Counted from the first letter of the stretch, positions 8,071 through 17,168 are shown. The stretch: 64,000 nucleotides of DNA from Micromonospora profundi (GCF_011927785.1 NZ_JAATJK010000001.1:5985001-6049000); one strand, 5' to 3'. Notes: generated from the letters alone by a model not told the origin. Numbers and translations are program-made.

Positions 8071-10551
8071 TCAGAGCCGGTACACCACAGCGTCACCGAC
8101 GTCCTGCCGGCTGATGCCGAGCGATTCGACAGGCGCGTCGATGGTGATCTCCCATGGCGTACCGACGACCTGGCTGCGGAGCAGCACCACAGTGCGCACG
8201 CCCAACGTCCGCAGGTAGTCGACGCTTGTCTGGTCCGGGAACGACTGGCTCACCCGGCGGACGTCGTCGAGCTGGCGCGGGGTGAAGCCGCTGCCGCCGT
8301 TGACCACATCGGGGAACCCCCTCGTCGACCAGAGCATCACGTGCTGGTCCTGGTTCTGGCTGCTGGGCAGCACCAGCAACGGGCCCTCCGCTGCGCGCAT
8401 CGCTGTCGGTTGGGTCGGCACCACCTGGTGCGGCGTGGCGTTCAGGCCCTCGGCGATGACAAGCAGCAGCGGCAGCAGGGTGGCCAGCCGCAACCACGGC
8501 CCGGGCCAGGACGGGATCCGCTGCGCGGCCAGCTCACGGACACGATCGGTGAGAGCGGTGACCGCGCCCGCCGCGAGCAACGCGAGCAGCAACGTCGTCC
8601 AGAGCATCAACCGCCCCGGTGTACGCAGGGCGTTCCAGCCCGGCGCGTGCTCGAACAGCAGCCCATAGGTGAAACTGCCGCCGAAGAAGCGGGTGCCCAT
8701 CGCGAAGGCCATCGTCACCAGCACCCCGGCGAGCAGCAGCAGCCGGTGCCGCAGCCGCCACACCGAGAAGAGCAGCCCGCCGGCGGCCAGCGCGTACAGC
8801 ACGAACCCCGGCAACAGCGTCATCTCCGGGTGCCACGGCAGAGCACCGCGGGCGCCCTCGTGCAAGCCACCCCAGATTCGCGACTCGGCGGGCGCCGTCA
8901 CGAACCCGGACACCGGCGGCGAATACATGCGGATGTCGTCGATAGACCGTTCGGCGTACGGGTGCAGCTCGGTCACCTTGAAGTACGGGTACGCCATCAG
9001 CAGACCGACACCGGCGAAGAACGCGCCACCGACCAGGTCGGCGACGAACAGCCGGCGACCGAACGGCAGCGCCCGACCCGTCCGGAGCCGCCGCACGACG
9101 AACAGGACCGCGGTGACCACGACCCCGCCGGCCAGGATGTACGCGAACGGCAGGCCGATACCGAAGCCGAGGCTGATCTGCCAGGCAGCCACCAGCCACC
9201 CGGCGTAGACCCAGCCGTCGTGTCGCCGCTCGGGCCGGTAGCCGTACCGCAGCGACCAGCCGTGCCCGCGCGCCAGCATGGCAAGGGCCAGGGGAATGCC
9301 GCCATTGGACAGCACGTGCAGGTGCCCGGCCTGGGCCAGCAGCCACGGCGCGTACGTGTAGGCGACCCCGGCCACGGCCGAGCCGATGCGACCCGCGCCC
9401 AACTGCCGGGCCAGCGCGTACGCCCCGAGCGTGGCGAGCGCGTGCGCCAGCACGAACATGATGTTGTAGCGCAGCACCGCGTCCTCGGGCCCGCTGCCGA
9501 GCATCCCCGCCGGTGCGTAACCGAGCAGCGTGTCGGAGAACGCGAAGCTCCACAGCTCGGGGAAGAAGGTGTTGGACTGCCACAGCCGCGCCGGTTCGGT
9601 CAGCAGGATGTGCCCGGACCAGGCCATCTGCCAGGCCTGGAGGCTCGGGTCCCAGTAGTCCTGCGGGAGCGTGTAGCGCGGGTAACGCATCGTCGGCCAG
9701 GTCATCAGCACGGCCAGCGCCACGGAGGCCAGGCTCGCCAGGGTCCACTCGTGGACCACGAACCGGCCGACCGCCCGGCCGGCCCGGGTCAACCGGCTGG
9801 GCGCCGGCTCCGGCGCGGAGGCGAACGCGTTCCACCGCTCGGCCTCCACGGGCTTCGTCTTGCCGTCGGCCGCGTCCTTCTCGGCGACATCGGCGACCGT
9901 TTCGCCCGCAGCCTTCTCGTCGGCGTTTTTCTCGGTGGCATCGGTCTTGGTCTTGGTCCGGGTCGCGGCGCTGTCGCCCGCGTCCGTTTCGCTTTCGACC
10001 TTGGTGGTGTCGGCGTTGGCCGTGTCGGCGTTGGCCGTGTCGATCTTGGTCGTGTCGGTCTTGGCCTTGTCCGCGTCCGTCACGCTTCCGGCGACGGCCG
10101 TGCCGGCTGCGGACTTGCCTGCGTCCGTTCCGCTACCGGCCTTGGCCGTGCCGACATCGGCCTTGCCTGCGGCGTCGGCGGTCCCGGCTTTCCACCACCC
10201 GGCCTTTCGGCTACCGGTCGAGGTCGCTTTCTCGGCGGCGTCCTTGTCCGTGCTTCCTCCGGCCGCGCCATTCGTGGCGCCGTTGCTCGCCGCGCTGATG
10301 TTCGCGGTGTCGTCCGTGCTCGTGCTCGTGTTGTCTCCCGCCGAGCCGTCCGTGCCGGTGGCGCCGGTGGTCGCCTCTGCGGCGCTGGCTTTGACGCTGC
10401 CAGTGCTTGCCTTGGCGGCGCTGGTACTCGTTTCGGCGGTGCCGGACTGGGCGTTGGCCTTGGCGGTGCCGGGCGGGTTGGTCGGTCGGAGCGGGGCGTC
10501 CCCGCCGACGGAGGGCCGGACGTTGCCCGTCCCGTGCTGTCCGGTCGTCAT
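8071..10551 (-). CDS. Multi-pass GT-C-like membrane protein with long low-complexity N-terminus
   Basis: An 826-residue protein. Residues 1 to about 233 are built almost only of Ala, Thr, Asp, Lys, Ser and Gly, including four 15-bp repeats. A multi-pass membrane domain follows (about 265-715), opening with [20 protein letters not shown] and continuing through a region with several His and Trp residues. A C-terminal domain of about 100 residues contains a mixed beta segment. The architecture fits YfhO-like or GT39/GT-C glycosyltransferases; the donor and acceptor cannot be read. The ATG overlaps the upstream endonuclease gene by 4 bases, so they are translationally coupled. Confidence 0.8.
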   Translation of the reverse strand: MTTGQHGTGNVRPSVGGDAPLRPTNPPGTAKANAQSGTAETSTSAAKASTGSVKASAAEATTGATGTDGSAGDNTSTSTDDTANISAASNGATNGAAGGSTDKDAAEKATSTGSRKAGWWKAGTADAAGKADVGTAKAGSGTDAGKSAAGTAVAGSVTDADKAKTDTTKIDTANADTANADTTKVESETDAGDSAATRTKTKTDATEKNADEKAAGETVADVAEKDAADGKTKPVEAERWNAFASAPEPAPSRLTRAGRAVGRFVVHEWTLASLASVALAVLMTWPTMRYPRYTLPQDYWDPSLQAWQMAWSGHILLTEPARLWQSNTFFPELWSFAFSDTLLGYAPAGMLGSGPEDAVLRYNIMFVLAHALATLGAYALARQLGAGRIGSAVAGVAYTYAPWLLAQAGHLHVLSNGGIPLALAMLARGHGWSLRYGYRPERRHDGWVYAGWLVAAWQISLGFGIGLPFAYILAGGVVVTAVLFVVRRLRTGRALPFGRRLFVADLVGGAFFAGVGLLMAYPYFKVTELHPYAERSIDDIRMYSPPVSGFVTAPAESRIWGGLHEGARGALPWHPEMTLLPGFVLYALAAGGLLFSVWRLRHRLLLLAGVLVTMAFAMGTRFFGGSFTYGLLFEHAPGWNALRTPGRLMLWTTLLLALLAAGAVTALTDRVRELAAQRIPSWPGPWLRLATLLPLLLVIAEGLNATPHQVVPTQPTAMRAAEGPLLVLPSSQNQDQHVMLWSTRGFPDVVNGGSGFTPRQLDDVRRVSQSFPDQTSVDYLRTLGVRTVVLLRSQVVGTPWEITIDAPVESLGISRQDVGDAVVYRL
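10007..10066. repeat. Four tandem 15-bp units in the low-complexity coding region
   Basis: Four 15-base units starting GTGTCG (10007, 10022, 10037, 10052) run in tandem. The first two are identical; the last two differ by a few bases. On the minus strand they encode five-residue repeats of the DTANA type. Confidence 0.8.
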
Positions 10552-11339
10552 GCTCCCGGGTGCTCCGTCCCGAGCTGCTGACGGAGGAACTCGATGTCCG
10601 CTGCCTGGCCGGCCACGCCGCCCGGGGTTTCGACGATCACCGGCGCACCGGCGGCCCGGATCACCGCCACGACCAACTCCGGGTCGATCGTCCCGCCGTC
10701 CAGGTTGTCGTGCCTGTCCTGGCCGGAGTTGAACCCGCCCTTGGAGTTGTTGGCGTGCACCAGATCGATCCGCCCGGTGATCGCCTTGACCCGGTCGACC
10801 AGCCCGAGCAGTTCCTCACCACCGGCGTACGCGTGGCAGGTGTCCAGGCAGAAGCCGACCTCGTGGTCGCCGATGGCGTCCCAGAGTCGGGCCAGCGCGT
10901 CCAGCCGGCGCGCGCACGCGTTGTCGCCGCCTGCGGTGTTCTCGATCAGAACCGGCACGCCGAATCCGCCGGAGTCGGCCGCGTACGCGAAGGTCTTGCG
11001 CCAGTTGTCGAAGCCGACCGCCAGGTCGTCTCCGGCGTTGACGTGCCCACCGTGGACGATCAGGCCCTTGGCGCCGATCGTGGCGGCGGCGGTCGCGTGC
11101 CCGAGCAGCAGCTTGCGGCTGGGGATCCGGATGCGGTTGTTGAGGGTGGCCACGTTGATGACGTACGGCGCGTGCACGTAGAGGTCGACCTCGGCGGCGC
11201 GCAGCTGCTCGGCGTCCTCCCGCGGCTTGGGGGCTTTCCACCCTTGCGGGTCGGCGAGGAAGAACTGCACGGTGTCGGCGGATCGGGCAGATGCCTCCGC
11301 CAGCGGGTCGGTCGAGTCGACGTGGGCTCCGATACGCAT
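10548..11339 (-). CDS. nfo: Endonuclease IV family deoxyribonuclease
   Basis: A 263-residue TIM-barrel AP endonuclease of the xylose-isomerase-like superfamily, expected to cut DNA at abasic sites using a metal cluster. Family motifs are visible: MRIGAHVD at the start, [39 protein letters not shown] and [19 protein letters not shown]. These supply the His, Asp and Glu zinc ligands. The frame is open upstream to 11609, but the domain begins at the ATG at 11339, which also has a TAGGCT box 7 bases before it. It overlaps the downstream membrane protein gene by 4 bases. Confidence 0.92.
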   Translation of the reverse strand: MRIGAHVDSTDPLAEASARSADTVQFFLADPQGWKAPKPREDAEQLRAAEVDLYVHAPYVINVATLNNRIRIPSRKLLLGHATAAATIGAKGLIVHGGHVNAGDDLAVGFDNWRKTFAYAADSGGFGVPVLIENTAGGDNACARRLDALARLWDAIGDHEVGFCLDTCHAYAGGEELLGLVDRVKAITGRIDLVHANNSKGGFNSGQDRHDNLDGGTIDPELVVAVIRAAGAPVIVETPGGVAGQAADIEFLRQQLGTEHPGA

Positions 11340-11346
11340 GGGAGCG

Positions 11347-11352
11347 AGCCTA
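11347..11352 (-). promoter_or_regulatory. -10 element, probable leaderless start of nfo
   Basis: On the minus strand TAGGCT ends 7 bases before the ATG at 11339. Confidence 0.5.
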
Positions 11353-11622
11353 CGTCGCCCCTCCGACGGGTGCGGTAACGACCGGTGCGGTGTCGTCACC
11401 GGCCGGACCGACGATCGTTGATGAATTGAACCGGCGACAAGCGTCCGACACCGCTGGTGGCGTGAGCGCCCCGGACGGCAACGGCGGTCGTCGGCTCGAC
11501 AGCGAGGGCACCCCGTCTCGCGGCCCGGCGGGACGGGGGCGCACCCCTCCGACGCACAAGACGTCCACCGATGAAGATTCTCGGAAAATTGCGCCTTTTC
11601 CCCCAACAAGGGACGAGGGCCG

Positions 11623-11650
11623 TTGTATCGTCAGGTAACAACACGATAAA
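11623..11650 (+). promoter_or_regulatory. Candidate promoter of the rpsF operon
   Basis: TTGTAT (11623-11628) and GATAAA (11645-11650) are 16 bases apart. The element sits in the only A/T-rich patch of the intergenic region, and transcription from it would pass through both hairpins downstream. Confidence 0.45.
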
Positions 11651-11653
11651 GCT

Positions 11654-11739
11654 CCGCGGGGCGTCTTCGATCCAACCTCATCGGTGTGGTCGTTCCTCCC
11701 CAGGTCCCACCCAAGGAATGCGGACGGGACGCCCCGCGG
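11654..11739 (+). promoter_or_regulatory. Leader hairpin 1 of the rpsF operon
   Basis: CCGCGGGGCGTC (11654-11665) pairs perfectly with 11728-11739, enclosing about 62 bases. Inside, TTCCT (11693-11697) can pair with AGGAA (11713-11717), giving a C-rich loop. It may be part of an autoregulatory r-protein leader. Confidence 0.6.
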
Positions 11740-11742
11740 CCT

Positions 11743-11798
11743 CGTTGACGGGGGCTCGTCACCGACCAGTGCTGGTCGGACGGCGGCCCCCGTCAACG
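11743..11798 (+). promoter_or_regulatory. Leader hairpin 2 of the rpsF operon (nested stems)
   Basis: An outer 13-bp perfect stem (CGTTGACGGGGGC with 11786-11798) encloses an inner perfect stem CCGACCA-GTGC-TGGTCGG (7 bp, 11762-11779). Together with hairpin 1 it forms a compact structured leader; no T-run follows it. Confidence 0.65.
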
Positions 11799-11963
11799 CG
11801 TGCCGACGGCTGCCCCGCCCGCCCCGGGCATGATCGTCCGGACCGGCTATCCTGGTCAGGTTGTCCGCGTCCGGCCGGGACCCCCCGGCGCGTGCGGCAA
11901 CGACGCACGACCTCCTGCCACGGAAGGACCGTGGCCGCTTAGCCCACAGGAGGTGAGAACGTC

Positions 11964-12254
11964 TTGCGTCATTACGAGATCATGGTGATCCTCGATCCCA
12001 GCCTCGAGGAACGCACCGTTGCCCCGTCTCTCGACACGTACCTGAACGTGATCCGGACCGCGGGTGGCTCGGTTGAGAAGACGGACGTGTGGGGCCGCAG
12101 GCGCCTCGCGTACGAGATCAACAAAAAGGCAGAGGGCATCTACGCCGTCGTCGACCTGCAGGCCACGCCTGCCGCTGTCGCCGAGCTGGACCGTCAGCTG
12201 CGACTCAACGAGTCCGTGCTGCGCACCAAGGTCATCCGACCGGAAATGCGCTAA
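11964..12254 (+). CDS. rpsF: Ribosomal protein S6
   Basis: A 96-residue 30S subunit protein that binds 16S rRNA as a partner of S18. It starts [16 protein letters not shown] and contains the conserved [19 protein letters not shown] strand-loop. It ends [12 protein letters not shown]. It uses a TTG start at 11964 with AGGAGGTGA 7 bases ahead, a near-ideal ribosome binding site. It is first in the rpsF-ssb-rpsR-rplI operon, behind a structured leader that may give S6:S18 feedback control. Confidence 0.98.
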   Translation: MRHYEIMVILDPSLEERTVAPSLDTYLNVIRTAGGSVEKTDVWGRRRLAYEINKKAEGIYAVVDLQATPAAVAELDRQLRLNESVLRTKVIRPEMR

Positions 12255-12352
12255 GCCTTCAAACCCCGGTTCGTCCGGATCAGCCTCCGCGACTCTGTCG
12301 GAGGGCTCTGAGAGCCTGTACGACGAGACGCTGAGTGCGCGAGGAGATGGTC

Positions 12353-12868
12353 ATGGCAGGAGACACCACCATCACGGTCATCGGCAATCTGACCGATGAC
12401 CCCGAGTTGCGGTTCACCCCCTCCGGGGCCGCGGTCGCCAAGTTCCGAGTCGCTTCGACGCCCCGCTTCATGGACAAGGCGTCGGGCGAGTGGAAGGACG
12501 GCGAGCCGCTGTTCCTCGCTTGCACCGTCTGGCGGCAGGCCGCCGAGCACGTCGCCGAGTCGCTGCAGCGCGGCGCCCGGGTGATCGTGTCGGGTCGGCT
12601 GCGTCAGCGGTCCTACGAGACCCGCGAGGGTGAGAAGCGCACTGTCATCGAGCTTGAGGTCGACGAGATCGGCCCGTCGCTGCGCTACGCCACGGCAAAG
12701 GTGCAGAAGATGTCCCGCTCCGGCGGCGGTGGCGGCGGCTTCGGTGGCGGTGGTGGTGGCAACCAGGGCGGCGGCGGAGGCAACTTCGACGACCCCTGGG
12801 CTTCGGCCGCTCCTTCTCCCGCGCGTGCCGGTTCGGGCGCCAATTTTGACGAGGAGCCACCGTTCTAA
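12353..12868 (+). CDS. ssb: Single-stranded DNA-binding protein
   Basis: A 171-residue protein that coats single-stranded DNA in replication and repair. The OB-fold fills about residues 1-115 ([30 protein letters not shown]). A Gly-rich flexible linker follows (about 118-145), and the acidic tip DEEPPF, the docking site for partner proteins, ends the chain. I chose the ATG at 12353 because GAGGAG precedes it; the frame opens 18 bases earlier. It sits between rpsF and rpsR, as usual, and its TAA overlaps the rpsR ATG by one base. Confidence 0.98.
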   Translation: MAGDTTITVIGNLTDDPELRFTPSGAAVAKFRVASTPRFMDKASGEWKDGEPLFLACTVWRQAAEHVAESLQRGARVIVSGRLRQRSYETREGEKRTVIELEVDEIGPSLRYATAKVQKMSRSGGGGGGFGGGGGGNQGGGGGNFDDPWASAAPSPARAGSGANFDEEPPF

Positions 12869-13149
12869 TGGCGCCTAGCGCTCGCGATCGCAAACCAGGA
12901 GCACGTGCAACGGCCAAGGCTGCGGCACTGCGCAAGCCGAAGAAGAAGGTGAACCCGCTCGACAAGGACGGGATCGCCTACATCGATTACAAGGACACCG
13001 CGCTGCTGCGCAAGTTCATCTCCGACCGCGGCAAGATCCGCGCTCGTCGGGTGACCGGCGTGACCTCGCAGCAGCAGCGTCAGATCGCCCGTGCGGTCAA
13101 GAACGCCCGTGAGATGGCGCTCCTGCCGTACACGGCCACCACCCGCTGA
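12868..13149 (+). CDS. rpsR: Ribosomal protein S18, cysteine-free form
   Basis: A 93-residue 30S protein. The core [27 protein letters not shown] and the ending [13 protein letters not shown] are typical of S18. The zinc-binding cysteines of the common form are absent: the [19 protein letters not shown] region contains no Cys, and neither does the [13 protein letters not shown] region where another normally lies. This is the zinc-independent (C-minus) version, located in the primary operon. The N-terminus is long and Lys/Ala-rich. The start overlaps the ssb stop by one base. Confidence 0.97.
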   Translation: MAPSARDRKPGARATAKAAALRKPKKKVNPLDKDGIAYIDYKDTALLRKFISDRGKIRARRVTGVTSQQQRQIARAVKNAREMALLPYTATTR

Positions 13150-13163
13150 GAGGAGGCACCGAT

Positions 13164-13610
13164 ATGAAGATCATCCTGACTCAGGAAGTGTCCGGCCTCG
13201 GTGCCCCGGGCGACATCGTCGAGGTCAAGGACGGCTTCGGCCGTAACTACCTGCTGCCGCAGGGCTTCGCGATCGCCTGGACCAAGGGCGCGGAAAAGCA
13301 GGTCACGGTCATCAAGCGGGCCCGTTCGGCCCGCGAGATCCGCGACCTCGACCACGCGAACGAGGTCAAGGGTCAGCTCGAGGGTCTCAAGGTCAACCTG
13401 AAGGCCCGCGCCGGCGACGGCGGGCGGCTCTTCGGCTCGGTCACCTCGGCCGAGATCGTCGACGCCGTCAAGGGCGCCGGCGGTCCGGTCCTCGACCGGC
13501 GCCGGCTGGAGGTTCCCGGTCACATCAAGTCGACCGGCACCTACCCGGTGAAGATCAAGCTGCACCCCGACGTGACCGCGTCGTTCAACCTGAACGTCGT
13601 TCAGGGCTGA
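13164..13610 (+). CDS. rplI: Ribosomal protein L9
   Basis: A 148-residue 50S protein. The N-terminal domain (1-50) has MKIILTQEVSGLGAPGDIVEVKDGFGRNYLLP, the L9 signature. A long connecting helix (about 45-75) and a C-terminal domain with GGRLFGSVTSAEI and YPVKIKLHPDV follow. Start at 13164 with GAGAGGAGG upstream. Last gene of the operon, followed by a strong terminator. Confidence 0.98.
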   Translation: MKIILTQEVSGLGAPGDIVEVKDGFGRNYLLPQGFAIAWTKGAEKQVTVIKRARSAREIRDLDHANEVKGQLEGLKVNLKARAGDGGRLFGSVTSAEIVDAVKGAGGPVLDRRRLEVPGHIKSTGTYPVKIKLHPDVTASFNLNVVQG

Positions 13611-13627
13611 CGGCCAGCAACACCACC

Positions 13628-13670
13628 ACGAGGGCCCGCACCGATCGCTCGGTGCGGGCCCTCGTGTGTT
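13628..13670. terminator. Terminator after rplI
   Basis: Perfect 17-bp arms (13628-13644 and 13649-13665) with the loop TCGC, followed by GTGTT. It closes the rpsF-rplI operon. Confidence 0.9.
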
Positions 13671-13694
13671 CATGCGGTGCTGCGACGCGGCACG

Positions 13695-13718
13695 GCGGTG
13701 CAGCGGTGCAGCGGTGCA
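13695..13718. repeat. Three tandem copies of GCGGTGCA
   Basis: Three exact 8-base units lie in the short gap after the rplI terminator. Slipped-strand expansion is likely; no function is apparent. Confidence 0.8.
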
Positions 13719-13788
13719 GCACAGTGCGGCGACGCGCGACGTGACGATGCCGCGATGCGGCGGTGAGGCGCGGCGGTGGGCGGTGCCG

Positions 13789-15354
13789 TCAGCCGATCGG
13801 CTGACCGGTCACCGCACTGATCATCACGGTGGAGAGGCCACCGCCGACAACCGCGGCGGCGAGCGCGATTGTGGCCGACCGCCACGTCGTGCCGACCCGC
13901 CGCAGCAGCGCCGCCACCACCAGACTGCTCAGCAACGCCAGCCCGAAGCGCGGCGAGCCGGCGAGCAGCGACTCCAACGCCCGCGACCGGGCCGAGTCAC
14001 ACCCGCCCCCGCTGATGTCCGTGACACAGCCCGCCGGCGCCTGGGCGTCCAACGTCAACAACCAGACGAAGATCAATACCGCAGGCACCAGGTAACAGGC
14101 CGCGGTGTAGAGCAGCGGTCGGAAGGACCCACCGGGATCCGGGTCGAGCAGGTCGTCCTCCAGGCGCCGCGCCCAGCCGCCCGTCGCCACCGACTCGGCC
14201 CGTCGACGTACCGACGCCGTACCGACCGGCGACTGGCTCGCCCGGCGTCGCGGCACACCCTGAGGGGGTACGGGCGCGCTGCGCGGTCGCGGAGCGGTGT
14301 AACCCACGACCGGTGAGCGGGGCGCCGACGTCGACGTGTCCATCCAGCGTGGGTCGTCCCCGGACAACCGTGTGCCGGACCAGAACCCACTGTCACGACT
14401 CGGCCATCCCTCTGCCGAGGAGCGGTCGGAGCGAGGCGCCAGCGTCCGGTCCCACTGGTCGTCCTCGACCGCCGACCGCTCCCACTGGCCGGTCTGGTCC
14501 GACCGCTCCCAGCCACCGATGCTCTCCGCCTGCGACCACTGCTCGCTCAGGTCCGTGCCGTCAGCACCAGTCGGCGGCCACGCGTGCACGCCCGAGGCGT
14601 CCCACGGGTCCACCGCGGGGGCGTACGTCGGGTCGGGCTCCACCGCCCGCTCCGAGCCGCGTTCCCATGGATCGACCGCCGGCCGCGTCCACGAATCCTC
14701 CGCTGCCCGCCTGCTGCGCCGGGTGGGCCGGCTCACCTCCGGGCGGGACGTCGGCTCCGACGGGGCGTCATCCAGGTCGCCACCGGACCAGATCACCTGG
14801 GGGCGGCCGGCGGGCGCACGCCGGGGGCGACGGTCCGGAACCGCGCCGGAAACCGGGTCTTCCTCCGCCGAGTTGGCACGCCGTCGGCCCGCGTACCCCT
14901 GCTCCTGTGGACGGTCGAGCGTCCACTCCCGGGTGTGGTCCGAGTCGGGAGCCGCACCGATCGCGGGCTGCTCCCGCCAGGTGGTTTCGCCGGCCCACCG
15001 TCGGGTGGCGGTCGGCTCAGGGCTTCGCCAGCCGGCACCGGAACCCGGCTGCTCGGGGCGTTGCCAGCCTGCCCCCGAGCCCGGCCGCTCGACCTCGGCG
15101 TCGTCGTCGGGGGCGGCATGCCGGCCACCGCCGTCGGCGTGTCGAACACCCGATTCCAGCGCCCACCGGGGCAGGTACGCGTCGACCGGCTCGTCCTGCC
15201 CCCGCTCCAGAGCGCGACGCCGACTGGAGGTGCGATAGCGCGCATCCTCGTCGTACGGGTCGACCGGGGAGAGGGGCATGGGATCACCCCACGAGGCGGT
15301 CGGCTGGCGCTCGCGCGGGCTGCCCTCCCCGCGCTCCCAGTCCCGGTAACTCAC
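13789..15354 (-). CDS. Membrane protein with long Trp-rich disordered N-terminus
   Basis: A 521-residue protein of unknown function. About residues 1-405 are hydrophilic, predicted disordered and rich in Arg, Asp, Ser, Pro and Trp, with recurring pieces such as PGSGAGW, VDPWE/VDPWD and GGWERS/GQWERS. The C-terminal part has three or four hydrophobic helices (about 408-430, 462-485, 492-515), with a small extracellular loop bearing a Cys pair (GCVTD, GCDSA). GTG start at 15354 with a CACACT box 6 bases before it. It lies between rplI and dnaB on the opposite strand. Confidence 0.75.
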   Translation of the reverse strand: MSYRDWERGEGSPRERQPTASWGDPMPLSPVDPYDEDARYRTSSRRRALERGQDEPVDAYLPRWALESGVRHADGGGRHAAPDDDAEVERPGSGAGWQRPEQPGSGAGWRSPEPTATRRWAGETTWREQPAIGAAPDSDHTREWTLDRPQEQGYAGRRRANSAEEDPVSGAVPDRRPRRAPAGRPQVIWSGGDLDDAPSEPTSRPEVSRPTRRSRRAAEDSWTRPAVDPWERGSERAVEPDPTYAPAVDPWDASGVHAWPPTGADGTDLSEQWSQAESIGGWERSDQTGQWERSAVEDDQWDRTLAPRSDRSSAEGWPSRDSGFWSGTRLSGDDPRWMDTSTSAPRSPVVGYTAPRPRSAPVPPQGVPRRRASQSPVGTASVRRRAESVATGGWARRLEDDLLDPDPGGSFRPLLYTAACYLVPAVLIFVWLLTLDAQAPAGCVTDISGGGCDSARSRALESLLAGSPRFGLALLSSLVVAALLRRVGTTWRSATIALAAAVVGGGLSTVMISAVTGQPIG

Positions 15355-15752
15355 GGCCGGAGTGTGACCCTTCTGAACCGAAAGCGTAATCCGCTGTCCA
15401 GGTGTAGCCGTTCGCTGGAGATAGTACGGGACGATCGTGGCGAATACCCGACCGAAATATTCCCCTCCACAGGCTGGGGACTACGTATCAGCAGGTCAGG
15501 GGGTTGCAGCCAGGAATTCCCCAACGGTTATCCACAGGCTGTGCACACGCTGCGCACATGCTCGTCCACCGGCGTCCACAGGTTGTCCCGAGGCTTGTCC
15601 ACCGGCCTTGTTGAGTCGCTGACCTCGGGGTCCGTATGGTTGGCCCTCGACCGCCGGCGCGATGGCCCCCGATCGACCGGCCTGGTCGGAGGAGAAGTGT
15701 CGTACCCCGGCGATAGAGCTGGGACCGGATCCGACGCAGTGGAGGGGGACCC
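15355..15752. other. Non-coding interval between membrane protein gene and dnaB
   Basis: About 400 bases separate two divergent genes. The middle holds a run of DnaA-box-like sequences, annotated separately. The flanking parts are relatively A/T-rich (around 15365-15475) and probably carry the promoters. No small gene is convincing. Confidence 0.6.
15528..15603 (+). promoter_or_regulatory. Cluster of DnaA-box-like sequences upstream of dnaB
   Basis: A perfect TTATCCACA (15528-15536) is followed on the same strand by CTGTGCACA (15539), TCGTCCACC (15562), GCGTCCACA (15572) and TTGTCCACC (15595). The last matches the actinobacterial consensus TTGTCCACA at 8 of 9 positions. Another CCTCCACA lies near 15464. 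The cluster is about 150 bases before the dnaB start. Confidence 0.65.
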
Positions 15753-17156
15753 GTGTCGGTCACCGACGACATGCGGGCGGAGTCGCGCTCCGGCGGCGGC
15801 CAGCCGCCCGCGCAGCGGGACGGCCAGTTCGACAAGACCCCACCCCAGGATGTCGCCGCCGAGCAGTGCGTGCTCGGCGGCATGCTGCTGTCCAAGGACG
15901 CGATCGCCGACGTCGTCGAGATCCTCAAGACCAACGACTTCTACCGGCCGGTCCACGCCACGATCTTCGACACCATCCTCGACATCTACGGTCGGGGCGA
16001 GCCGGCCGACCCGATCACCGTGGCCGCCGCCCTTACCGACTCGGGCGACCTGGCCCGCATCGGCGGGGCTCCCTACCTGCACACCCTCATCGCCAGCGTG
16101 CCCACCGCCGCGAATGCCTCCTACTACGCGCGGATCGTCAGTGAGCGGGCGGTGCTGCGCCGACTGGTCGAGGCCGGCACCAAGATCGTGCAGCTGGGCT
16201 ACGGCACCGCGAACGGCGGCAGTCGAGACGTCGACGACATCGTGGACCTCGCCCAGCAGGCCGTCTACGACGTCACCGAACGGCGGGTCAGCGAGGACTT
16301 CGCGATCCTGGCCGACATGTTGCAGCCGACGCTGGACGAGATCGAGGCGGTGGGCGCGCAGGGCGGGATGATGACCGGCGTGCCGACCGGCTTCACCGAC
16401 CTGGACCGGCTGCTCAACGGCCTCCACGCTGGGCAATTGATCATCGTGGCGGGCCGGCCTGGTTTGGGCAAATCAACCGCAAGTATGGACTTTGCCCGAA
16501 ATGCTGCTATTCGCGCCAACCAGGCGGCCGCCATCTTCTCGCTCGAAATGAGCAAGGTCGAGATCGTCATGCGGCTGCTCTCGGCCGAGGCGCGGGTGCC
16601 GTTGCACGTGCTGCGCAGCGGGCAGCTCTCCGACGACGACTGGACCAAGCTGGCCCGGTGCATGGGCGAGATCAGCGAAGCTCCGCTCTTCGTCGACGAC
16701 ACCCCGAGCATGAACCTCATGGAGATTCGGGCCAAGGCCCGCCGGCTCAAGCAGCGACACGACCTGAAGATGATCGTGGTCGACTATCTCCAGCTGATGA
16801 CCTCACCGAAGCGCACCGAGAGTCGTCAGCAGGAGGTCGCCGACCTCTCCCGTGGCCTCAAGCTCCTAGCCAAGGAGGTCGAGTGCCCGGTCATCGCTGT
16901 CAGTCAGCTCAACCGTGGTCCCGAGCAGCGCACCGACAAGCGGCCCCAATTGTCGGATTTGCGGGAATCTGGCTCGATCGAGCAGGATGCCGACGTTGTC
17001 ATACTTCTGCACCGCGACGATTACTACGACAAGGAGTCGCCGCGCGCGGGCGAGGCGGATTTCATTGTTGCCAAGCATCGGAATGGCCCGACCGACACGG
17101 TGACAGTGGCGGCGCAGTTGCACCTGTCCCGGTTCGTGGACATGGCAATCGGATGA
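15753..17156 (+). CDS. dnaB: Replicative DNA helicase DnaB
   Basis: A hexameric 5'-3' helicase of the replisome, 467 residues. The N-terminal domain (about 30-150) has PPQDVAAEQCVLGGMLLS. The RecA-like C-terminal domain has Walker A GRPGLGKST (234-242), Walker B in MIVVDYLQLM, the QLNRGPEQR sensor loop and the DLRESGSIEQDADVV arginine-finger region. No intein interrupts it, unlike some actinobacterial dnaB genes. GTG start at 15753 with AGGGGG upstream. Downstream of the DnaA-box-like cluster. Confidence 0.98.
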   Translation: MSVTDDMRAESRSGGGQPPAQRDGQFDKTPPQDVAAEQCVLGGMLLSKDAIADVVEILKTNDFYRPVHATIFDTILDIYGRGEPADPITVAAALTDSGDLARIGGAPYLHTLIASVPTAANASYYARIVSERAVLRRLVEAGTKIVQLGYGTANGGSRDVDDIVDLAQQAVYDVTERRVSEDFAILADMLQPTLDEIEAVGAQGGMMTGVPTGFTDLDRLLNGLHAGQLIIVAGRPGLGKSTASMDFARNAAIRANQAAAIFSLEMSKVEIVMRLLSAEARVPLHVLRSGQLSDDDWTKLARCMGEISEAPLFVDDTPSMNLMEIRAKARRLKQRHDLKMIVVDYLQLMTSPKRTESRQQEVADLSRGLKLLAKEVECPVIAVSQLNRGPEQRTDKRPQLSDLRESGSIEQDADVVILLHRDDYYDKESPRAGEADFIVAKHRNGPTDTVTVAAQLHLSRFVDMAIG

Positions 17157-17168
17157 CAGGTCCGACTG

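Larger units (their letters stand above)
11340..11963. other. Non-coding interval upstream of rpsF
   Basis: This 624-base gap between divergent nfo and rpsF has no convincing gene; a minus-strand frame at 11350-11796 shows no family signature. It holds a possible promoter and two strong long-range hairpins, described separately. Around 11575-11650 the base composition is noticeably more A/T-rich than its surroundings, as expected for a promoter. Confidence 0.7.

Noticed and set aside
8341..10581. 746-codon plus-strand frame opposite the membrane protein with the low-complexity head
   Set aside because: Composition is Gly/Arg/Pro-rich without any motif, a typical shadow in high-GC DNA; the opposing frame has membrane helices and coupled start.
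11350..11796. 148-codon minus-strand frame in the rpsF leader region
   Set aside because: Runs through both strong hairpins and has no family features; the conserved interpretation is a leader.
15753..17156. Possible intein in dnaB
   Set aside because: The 467-residue length and uninterrupted Walker and sensor motifs leave no room for one.
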